Assembly: GCA_910592205.1 (NCBI GenBank)
Contig: CAJVPJ010000285.1
Span: forward strand, 1 to 30,775
Length of the DNA stretch: 30,775 nt
DNA from: Paraglomus occultum
Taxonomy: Eukaryota; Glomeromycota; Glomeromycetes; Paraglomerales; Paraglomeraceae
Direction of reading: 5' to 3'
The notes under the pieces are model-generated. The model was not told the DNA's origin and made no database searches. It worked only from the letters and a program-made list of their open reading frames with translations. Of this stretch, positions 21,903 to 30,775 are shown piece by piece (position 1 is the stretch's first letter; each line of letters begins with the position of its first letter). The position numbers were made by a program, and so were the translations under genes.

Positions 21903-22712
21903 TGATTAGGAAAGTCTTAAACTCGGGTCCGGTCCCGATATCTGTCCTTTCCGCTTGCTTCCTGTCTGTTATGTTTCATCTATTTATTTGTCATTACTCT
22001 TAAATTATTCCCTTTGTTTAAATCAATTGTACTGAATATCGTTAATGGATGTCAAATCTTTAGACGGGGCTCCACCTATCGTTTGTGAGAAATCTAACGA
22101 GCGTTACAGTTATTGTAACGTTGTATTTTGCTTGGTTAAACAATATGGTAAATTTGAGCTGACATGCGTCGTATTTTAGTTCACTGTGGCAAAATAGGAA
22201 ACCCGTTATGGATGAGGTAATAAACATTTCACTTTTGCTTGTTGTGCAAATGGAAACGTGTTATTCTCTATCTTGCCTGATCTATATTTATTGGTTGCGA
22301 AACATGCCGTACAAACATTTAATTAATGTCGAGGAACAAACAAGTCGGGTCATTTAAATTTCTCTCACGAGCTTTTATTCAACTTACAAAGCTTTAATAA
22401 AATCATTCATAGCAATTTATGTTACATGAATATGTCAAAACTTTTTTTATAATAAACGGGAGAAAAAAAGTCATGTCAAAAAAAAGTAAAGACAAAAATC
22501 AAATAATAATAAGTAAACTTAGATGTTTTTCACTTAATATCAAAATTTAAAAAATAACACAAGTAAGTATACATAAAATTTACTACTGCTTACTGTGACT
22601 TAATGCAATCTTTCTTTTTCAAGGGGGCGGCGTGGACGATATTACAATGGTAGTGGGGAGGGCAGGGATTACTGTGAACTATAAAAAAAGTTTTTAATGA
22701 ATGAAATAACAG

Positions 22713-23858
22713 TCACGTTGTGCACATTTGTAATCGCCACGATACATGCTCTACAAAAGATTTTCCCCTACTCCAACATTTTAATGGTGAATTCATCCAC
22801 GCCGCCCACTCTTTTAATTCGTTATTATGACAAGAACATACCTCAACGTTACCTAATCTAGGAAACTTTGCGCAGAGCAACGGCGATATCACATTACCAT
22901 TAATGTCACATCCTTTCAGCGTTAATCGCTCAAGATTATAACATGCTGCTATATTACTTAACGGTTTTGTGGCCGTAAAGTTTACATCATGAAAGTCTAT
23001 CTCTTTTAACGACTCTGCCTGTGTCTGGATTGCTTCTAACACATATTCTATGTTTATTCCGTAGTGCCTAAACGTCCAAAATTGTATTCGCGCTAAAGAC
23101 TTCTGAGCCTTAATGAGTTCGGATAAACCGAGCATTTCCGCTTTACCGTTGTCTTCCGGAGAACCCCAATTGGCCAGAGTTAGATGCATTGAACGTATAT
23201 TACGGCATATTTTGGCTAGTGACGATAAAAAGACAGACTTTTGGTAGCAAGCCGCTATTTCGAGTTCTCTTACGGAGGTAAGAAGTGAGTGTAATTCCGG
23301 TTTTAAAAGTAGTAAATACTCATTACTGTCCAGTTGATCTTCCCACGTAAGAACTCTTAGGTGATAGAGTTTTACGCCCAAACGAATGAACATTTTGAAA
23401 AGTTCATTTGACATTGCATGGCGTAAATTGTCATTATGTGCTTCTCTTTCTCTGTCTCTGACCCCATTTAACGTTTTCGACTTGTTATCTCTGGTCGTTG
23501 TCGTCGTTGCTCTTGTAATGTATGCCTTGACTGATTTCATAAACGGCCAGTAATCAAGATCTCTCAAATACAGCGGATAATTATAATGTAGTTTATGCAT
23601 GGCTGATGGAAGAGGAATATCTTGCACTCGCGTAATGGCATTGCGCTCCGACGGTGAAAGTGAATGGAGAAGTGTGTGTATGAGTAAAGGTGACGTATGA
23701 CGGAAGGGTTTTGACCAGTAGACGGGAACTGCGTTCGAACACCAGTGACGATTGACTAGCATACAAGAATGAAGTGTCGAAAGGGCTACGGAAGAATCCT
23801 CTGCCGAGAGGTTAATGAAAATGTCACGCAGAATTAGGTGAGGAATAAATGGGGACAT
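22713..23858 (-). CDS. F-box protein with LRR-like repeats, single exon
   Basis: The frame is 381 residues with no intron. Residues 1-55 form an F-box: IPHLILRDIFINL, a serine-rich loop, then TLHSCMLVNRHWCSNAVPVYWSKPF, with the LVNRHWC and PxLWxxPF pattern typical of the F-box family enlarged in mycorrhizal fungi. The rest has repeated leucine-rich stretches (LRVLTWEDQL, VRELEIAACY, IRSMHLTLANW, LKEIDFHDVNF, LERLTLKGCDI, LGNVEVCSCHNN) spaced by about 25-40 residues, consistent with degenerate LRRs. Such proteins act as substrate receptors of SCF (Skp1-cullin-F-box) ubiquitin ligases; the target is unknown. An R/T-rich, low-complexity insert with four threonines in a row lies near residues 115-140. 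The start is the first Met of the frame, preceded by CT-rich leader sequence. Confidence 0.85.
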   Translation of the reverse strand: MSPFIPHLILRDIFINLSAEDSSVALSTLHSCMLVNRHWCSNAVPVYWSKPFRHTSPLLIHTLLHSLSPSERNAITRVQDIPLPSAMHKLHYNYPLYLRDLDYWPFMKSVKAYITRATTTTTRDNKSKTLNGVRDREREAHNDNLRHAMSNELFKMFIRLGVKLYHLRVLTWEDQLDSNEYLLLLKPELHSLLTSVRELEIAACYQKSVFLSSLAKICRNIRSMHLTLANWGSPEDNGKAEMLGLSELIKAQKSLARIQFWTFRHYGINIEYVLEAIQTQAESLKEIDFHDVNFTATKPLSNIAACYNLERLTLKGCDINGNVISPLLCAKFPRLGNVEVCSCHNNELKEWAAWMNSPLKCWSRGKSFVEHVSWRLQMCTT

Positions 23859-26800
23859 GATGAGAGAAAAGAGGTAGTATGGTGAATGTACGTAAAGTAG
23901 AGGGAGTGGGGATTTCCGTGGGTTGTTGGAGAGAGTTTTTTCAACCTATTGGGAAAGATACGAGAGTTTTTTCGAAACACGTTTATTATATATTAATTTT
24001 TTTGTGTACCACAGGGCATACACGTGATGTATTTGTGCTAACCGTCCATTTAACTATAGTTGTCAAATTTGTGAACCAAATTCATGGACCATTACTGATT
24101 GTATGGGTGAGAAATAATTGTTATCTTTTTGACTCGAAAGGAAAATAAATGACATAAGTGTTGACGTGTGTCACACTAGAGATAACGCTAAGGATGTGTG
24201 TAATAATGGCGCGGCATTGCATCAATGGCAAACAAAGGAATAGATAAACTTATTGTTTAATATTGATTCTCACGTAATAATTTTTGTTTATAATTGGTAA
24301 GTCTAAATGTCTACGCTAAAAACGTGATTTTCCCCATATATAAAAAAGGGTTCAAGTCTAGCAGATATAGTTAGCACAGACCGTCTCAATTAACATGCGG
24401 GATATATGTTGCTCCCATCTGAGTTTAGAACTTGTCTCAGTTCAGAACCTAGTCACTCAATTGTCTCGCTCATGGCGTATGACCATCTAGTAAGATACAT
24501 TCCGTGTGCTTGTCTCGTTGTGTTATCACCCATCCTTGAAAACAGCAAATGTTACACATTGGGATTTTTCTACTCCTTATAATCCTCACACCAGCATCAA
24601 TGAAAGTTTAGTAAGGTAATCACAATATACTATTACAGGAGTGTTGAATAAAGCGATAATGGGTCGTCGATGATGGGCATCTTTTATGCGAAAAAATAAA
24701 AACTAACGTGAATAGGTTTAGCTACATACAGCACGGGCTATCATCAACTCTTATTCACAAAGCAGGGATAATAATCAATTTTTTTCGAGGACAAAAGAGG
24801 AGCAATGCGAGTACACAAACACTTTACGATCTCAATCTCTAATTATTTGTGTACCCATTTGCAAAACATAATAATTAACTGGGTGCATTTGTGTTGTAAA
24901 CAAAAGCTGTGATGGTACATTGAGAAAACAATCGACTTTTAATTTTGTATTTGTAGAATGTAATCTCTTCGTTCGACGTGCTAATTATTGTGTCATAATT
25001 GTTATGCTTTTAACTAATTGCGTAAATCAAGTTGCAATTATTAAGACGCAACTGATATACGAGACATGCGACTAACTTGAGGATATCAGTTTTAATAACG
25101 GTTTGTCCGAGAGAACTGTATACATTTAATAGAGCACGCATACACACGAATAATAAGCTGAGTGCAAGTTGATGTGTCGTGTGTGTGTAATCAAGCTTTT
25201 ATTAAAATAAGACTTTATGTCAGTATTTCAACATATTTTACTAAATAACGTTTTAGATAAACTTGCGCCTCAACCGGGAATCAATGTTTGAAAGTACCGG
25301 GCCCAGGTCCTAGCGCATTGTTAAATGCAAACAAAGGCCAAGTTTGTTCAAGCCACAGTGCAAAAGCACAAAGATTCTTCTTTTCGAGATTAGTCATTGG
25401 TGTAGGCTGGTTACTATATCGAGGTGGTGGGTAAGGGATATATTGTCACACAAACAAAAAATGCCTGTCGGTTCAAGAGATTATCAAATTTAATGGTTAA
25501 CAGCGTATGAAACCCCCACGAGAAAGTAAAAGAGGCGGCTTATCGAGGGCATGCATTCTATAATACTGCACTTTTTTATAATACTCTCGTCTTGTCAAAT
25601 GATACATCCTATGTACTGTACAAGAGTCGGCGGAGATATGACGACGAAAATGATTTTCTGATATATTGTATTTATGATATTGTTATCGATTGTCACTAAT
25701 TGTCTGTTTTAGCTTTTTCTTGCCTGCATTTGTTATCAATCTATCAGTTTGTGTAATATCACAATTTAAGATTTTGCCCCATTTGCGTCCATTATACAAT
25801 AATTCTTGTATGGGACGATCACCGTATTCTTTGTTCTTTAATAATAATGCGCTATACAAATAAACTTTTTCTGAGCCCCCTAGCACACAAATACATATTG
25901 TATAAACAAACAGGCCTTGTTAACATTTAATGTCTGTTGAGTAGGACAAATTCTTAAATTTGGTCTTGCATCTTATTACAAATCAGAAAATAGCGCATAG
26001 ACAATATACATGGAATGTTCGCAAGTTCTTACTCAGTATGGCGACTGCACAATATTCACTTTCTTTGCTTAATGTCATCATTTACTCTAACGCTTTTGTA
26101 CAAGAAAGTTTCTTCCTGGCTAGCATTATGGTGGGTGGTTTTTTTTTCGAAAGAGAATTGATTGCATGTCAAAAGTTTTGGGCTTTTAAATTTTTTGCAT
26201 ATTTTACTATTGTCAGTAGATATACTGTAAATGATCGTAATTCTGGTTGATCTGTATAATTTCCTGTAATGGAAACAATTTCTATGCCTTAATAGTAAAA
26301 TTAGATTTTGAAAAACAAAAGTTCAGAAAAATTTGCCGATCATTGACAAGATTAGGAAACACGGCCATCTGGATATCATTGAAGTTTCTGTATCGAAAAC
26401 GGTATAACTTCGAATAAATTGCTGGTTTACAAAGGTAGTTAAACTTATTATCTCTTGCTTTGAACCTCGTCGTTTACATTAAGCGATTAGTATTTGTACT
26501 ATATATAGTTTAAGTATTTTAAACTCTGCTGTGTATAAGGCTATCACCCCATTCTTTATGCAGCTGGAAAATTTTCCGGCTATTATTGGTCATAACTCAA
26601 AATTATAATATTAATATATATTTGAAAATACAACACAAATAACCATGATAATAATCCGGTGAAAGCGGTAGATGACGGAATAACGCGGTAAAAAGCGACA
26701 AATGTACGGGGGAAAGCGGCGGATAAATGCTCGATCATCTGTACTGTGATACACCACATGAAGCAACAATTATTTATCGTATTAGAAAGTAAGAAATAAA

Positions 26801-29478
26801 ATATCGGTTCCAAGAATCATTCGAACAATATAAGCCACACTCGCAGTTTCTTTGTTGACGACAATGTCAGATGATAATGACGATCTGTCTCACGTTAGTC
26901 TTTCTAAGTTTGACTCGGATTTGTAATATTTTGTAATTGTTGGACAAGCGTATAACAAAGTATTGGTGAGATGCTTCAAATATTTACATGCCATAAAATA
27001 AACAAGATTTGTATTTTTTGGAATTGCAATGCAACGTCTATGACAGCAATACTATTGTATATTTGCAAATTAATGTTAATCTGTACGTGCAAAACTTGCG
27101 GTCTGTATAACATTGGACAAGTTATGAGGTGTTGCATTTGTGGTATGTTTCATAGTCGATTGGATTTTATCATTGTAAATGATTATGGCGTTCCTGTTCT
27201 CTTGTTTTAAATAACAGTTGGGGACGTCTGTGTATCATGCCACCGAGTTTATCGTATGTACCTACGGAATATTCCACAGTATAATTAACCGATTAAAATG
27301 TCATGCCTCGTGCATATTTAACAGGTCAACGTGACTGGCTCTAATGGTTTGAATATATTCAGTCATCCGGTTTCCGCATTCTTGCTTGCCTTCAAAGGGA
27401 CTATGCATAAACATGTTTGACGGCGTCCTCCGACACAACACCCCTCATACTAACTGTCAGATAAGCATTGAGTTACACATTAGTCATGCGTGACAAAGCT
27501 CGTTATATCATTGGATACAACATGTTAAAGTTTGTTTATTGTTGCTAATAGCTTATTCGCATGGGGTACACAAGCTGGTTTTACTTCCCCACGCAAGGAT
27601 TGTTGTGAAATTCTTCCAGAGTCGTGAGGGGTAAATAAAAAAAATCTTACCGCATTGTGTCAGATTGGAATCATGTCTCTTCCATACATATTTCAGATAG
27701 AAATTATACTCATCTTTCTTCTTCCTCGCTTCACAAGTTTATACTTTGTCTTTGTTCATAAACAAGCACTATTATTTTGGCTGTACAAGAAGACCATTTT
27801 GTTTCATAGATTGTCTTGTTTATGTCGCAATCATCGTCATTATTAAAGTTCATTGCATTGCATACAATATCTTGTACGATACAATAAGTACAATTGAATG
27901 TGAATAAATGAAAATTTTTTGTTCGGCTCGGAATTCGTTACGGAATCTAACAGTACAACGCGAATGATACATATAGAGCATATCGGCCTTATCATGTATC
28001 AAAGTTTGTTATCGCAACACTCATGTCAGTGTAACACATATTCATTTCTTGTGTTCAATACAAATGGAGTAACATTCAATGCGCCATTTATGTTACCGCG
28101 GCATTTAAGCTAGTAGTCATTTCCCTGCTTGCTCCCCGAATACCATAGTTGTACATAACACATCTAATTTGTGGCCGATAATTTATCGTACCCGAGTCAG
28201 GGGTATCTTTGTCATTCTTGTATTCTTTAGTATTGCCAGAATATAGCAATGTATTGTTTGTGGGGGTGTGATATCTGTCGCATTAATGCTTCAGCTTTTG
28301 ATTCTTTGGCCAAGATTATTCGTTGTGAAGCATTTCAAGCTCTTTCTACATTCGAGCAAACCATTTTTAATAATTTAACAACCGAACTGAAAACAATAAA
28401 TGGTGAGAATATAATTAACTGCCAGCTGACGTCTTAAAATAATACGCATACTATTGAGATTGCAATATGCCCTATATTTGCGCACTCACTTTTAAAACAT
28501 TAGAAATTACCTGATAACGAATGGGGTAATACTACGTATTCATGGTAACATTAAGACACGATAGACGTTGCTCCCGTTGTGAAGAATTTTCTGGAAAACT
28601 GCTGATTACCAAGTCTCAAGACCCGAATTCTGTGCTACGTGCCACATTTTGAGAATGGTTTGCGCTATAACGCTAGTAAGGAAGAAGAAGCAAAGGACAT
28701 GTGGCTAAGGCTGAATTGGAGACAAATTTTACAACAAAAAAAAACTCAAATTTAGCAGAATAACGCCGGAAATTGGTAGACGAGCTGATTATTGTAGTAT
28801 AGACGCTACTGGTCATTTCAGTTATGATTGGGTATGAGTGCAAATATTCACATCCTGCATTCTGATCAGCAGGCAAATAAGATTTTATTGTCATGATACG
28901 CGTTAAGTACACTTATTTGGGATTTAAATAAAGCAATACTAGTACGCAGACAAAGTACGTTCTCAATGATGACAAATTATAAGGCAAGGTCCGAATGGCA
29001 CGCTAAGCATTGTATTTGATGGACTTGAGTAATCGAATAAAGGTTAAAAATAACGTGGTGATCAGAATAAAAATAATGCTACTATTAATATTTAGTAATT
29101 TGTGATTATTATGAAAGTATCAAATTGAATTTTTATGGTACCTGGACATCCTAAATCCAAATTTCAGATTAATTAGAAAACGGCTATGAAAAGACAATGT
29201 ATTTGAGGTTGTACGAAGATTAAACATAACAAAATTAAACAAGGCCTAGTGTTTATAAAAAGAGCTTTTCGTACTCGAATCTTAATTTGTGTTGGAATTT
29301 TTTAAGAAATTGGGTAATTTACAAAAGTTTCAACATTTTGTATTCAAAACAGCTAATCTGGAGTTGTCAAGGCTCAGACGGTTGCTAGTGGTGTTTTTAC
29401 TAATTTAATTTGGGAAAAGCAAGTGTTTTTAAAAATCTGCTATTTTTTATGCCTAGTATTAATTCCCTCGCCTTTGGA
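23859..29478. other. Long AT-rich spacer
   Basis: No gene can be supported. Frames at 23879-24148 (plus, beginning 20 bp from the F-box start on the opposite strand), 25683-25886 (minus), 25960-26250 (plus), 26583-26813 (minus), 26971-27210 (plus), 27655-28113 (plus), 28249-28437 (plus) and 28673-28912 (minus) have no recognisable motifs. A 20-codon acidic frame at 26864-26926 and an imperfect gaaagcgg repeat at about 26658-26725 are the only local features. No tRNA-like cloverleaf was noticed. Confidence 0.5.
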
Positions 29479-30775
29479 TTACAAGAGCGTTTGTGTCGCT
29501 AAATTATTAGACAATAAGATAATATTAATATTGTAAATTGACTTTATTTGACCAACTTGTAACATACCTGCAGCTGAACCCAAATTGTAACTATTTCTCG
29601 GTTTAGGTAAATCTCCTGTAGGTAAGAGTGTGCTGGAATATTTACTCTTTTTCTCAAGATGTGATAATGGCTTTACATCATTATGATAAACGGCATTCCA
29701 CACGCTGTCATTAGATTCATCCGTTTCCACATCTCCAATAAGCCTGTAAATATCCCCGTGAAGTTCAAATACACTTGGACGCTTATCAGGATCAGCATCA
29801 CAACACCGCTCGGCAAGTTTCTTGTATTCCTCTGGCGCAGAATCAGGCATCGACGGTCGCAGTCCCTCACAAACACGTATCGCCAAACATCTGTCAAACG
29901 ACCAATCTCTAAATGGTGGTTCACCAGTTGCCATCAAATACATAATGATACCAAATGAATACACATCTGACTTATAAGTAAATTTGCAAGTTTGGAAGAC
30001 TTCCGGTGCAATAAACGGCAAAACGCCTCGAATGGTTGAATTTGACTCGCGTAAATTCTCCGATCGTGAAAGACCAAGATCGCATATCAATGGTTGTATC
30101 TCATTATTACGCGTATTGACATTTATAACAATGTTTCCGGTATGAAGATCACAGTGTACTAATCCCACATCATGCATAGCACACAGATGCTGTAGAATTT
30201 TCTTCAAACGCTTTAATTTATCCAACCACGTCAATTTGTTAATATTTTGAACCAAATAAGACAAAAGACTACCATTGTTGGCATATTGCATAACAATCAA
30301 GTACTCTTTTGTCTCTGGGTCTTGTGTGACTCCATAAATTTTAAGGAATGAATAATCACTGTTTCTGTCGTATATGCACTTGGCATGATTTCTGAACTAT
30401 TAAATAAATAACAAAGAGTCAGCTTCAATATCACTTTAATTAATACTACCGATCATTACTTACCTCGGAAATAAATAATTCCGGCATTTCATCAAAATTT
30501 TTAAATTGTTTGAGTACAACAGTTTTCTCAACCATACGCCATACTTTTAAATACTTTTTATACTTTGCAGTATAAACTGTTCCGTAACCACCAACTCCGA
30601 TCTTTTTGAGTTCATAAAAGTCGCTATACCGAAAGTACTTTAACTTTACATCTTTGTTATTTCGTATAAACATGTCCAGTATCGCACGTATTTCATAGTA
30701 GAAAACCAAATAATATTCCCGAGTAGATGGCTCCTGAGTGATTCCAATTATCCAAATATTATCGGGTGTTAATAT
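29479..30775 (-). CDS. TKL-type protein kinase, N-terminus beyond window
   Basis: Exons 30775-30464 and 30396-29479 join in frame; the intron (30463-30397) has a perfect gtaagt donor and tttaatag acceptor. The kinase domain begins with FYELKKIGVGGYGTVYTAKY (glycine loop). It continues with TVVLKQF (ATP lysine), SEFRNH (helix C glutamate), an LVHCDLHTGNIVI catalytic loop (HRD changed to HCD, catalytic Asp kept), CDLGLS (DFG changed to DLG, metal Asp kept), FIAPEVF, and DVYSFGIIMYLMATGEPPF to RPSVFEL. All residues needed for catalysis are present, so it is probably active as a Ser/Thr or dual-specificity signalling kinase. A second splice pair (gtatgt donor at 29567, tttag acceptor at 29499) would remove 23 codons in frame near the C-terminus. 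Upstream of the glycine loop is a fragment that looks like the hinge region of another kinase domain. Confidence 0.87.

Larger units (their letters stand above)
16746..22712. other. Long AT-rich spacer with simple repeats
   Basis: No gene can be supported in this 6 kb. Plus-strand frames at 16994-17182, 18446-18679, 19141-19335, 19513-19704, 20183-20425 and 21091-21276, and minus-strand frames at 17845-18081 and 20570-20752, are short, without motifs, and rich in I, N, L and Y as expected by chance in AT-rich DNA. The 16994 frame does end on a strong donor (AAT, then gtaagtaag), so a small exon is possible. Other contents are A/T tracts near 18678-18690 and 18930-18960, an AATATTAA palindrome at 18426-18447, and the simple repeats listed separately. 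Confidence 0.5.

Noticed and set aside
23879-24148. 89-codon plus-strand frame starting 20 bp from the F-box gene
   Set aside because: It overlaps the promoter and leader region of the F-box gene on the opposite strand and has no motif.
25683-25886. 67-codon minus-strand frame with a possible acceptor at its start
   Set aside because: No recognisable family and no upstream exon could be joined, so it cannot be supported as a gene.
26971-27210. Cys-rich frame with CxxC pairs, resembling a zinc ribbon
   Set aside because: The spacing of the pairs fits no zinc-binding family I know, and the rest is I/L/F-rich chance sequence.

Overview
The window looks like nuclear DNA of an AT-rich, intron-bearing fungus. 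An arbuscular mycorrhizal (Glomeromycotina, Rhizophagus-like) genome fits best. The reasons are a divergent cytosolic-type Hsp70 with about ten small exons, a tyrosine-kinase-like (TKL) kinase of the expanded mycorrhizal type, a single-exon F-box/LRR-like protein, GT-AG introns of roughly 60-90 nt, TTAGGG-type telomere repeats, and long gene-poor AT-rich spacers. The assignment is an inference from family resemblance; no search was run.

Layout. Positions 1-1171 (minus) hold the N-terminal 390 codons of an unrecognised coiled-coil protein that runs off the window. A 323 bp spacer separates it from a divergent Hsp70-family gene (1495-3905, plus) whose ten exons can be joined in frame to about 574 residues. 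After a 4 kb spacer comes an uninterrupted alpha-arrestin-like gene (8346-10001, plus). On the minus strand at 11275-13203 is an eight-exon DNA polymerase beta-like gene. Its lyase domain is well kept, but all three catalytic aspartates of the polymerase centre are replaced and it is cut off by a stop before the thumb domain. At 15471-16070 there are short exon-like segments, two of them clearly duplicated, bounded by strong splice consensus sites and ending at an interstitial telomere-repeat tract. A satellite-like array of about 174 bp follows (16161-16745). An F-box gene lies at 22713-23858 (minus). A TKL kinase at 29479-30775 (minus) starts outside the window and carries what looks like a piece of a second, upstream kinase domain.

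The genes do not form a pathway; each appears to have its own transcription unit. The points most worth a second look are the polymerase-dead, lyase-retaining Pol beta homologue, the exon-like array next to telomeric and satellite repeats, and the kinase-domain junction at the right edge. Roughly two thirds of the window is intergenic, and the short ORFs there show no convincing coding signal.
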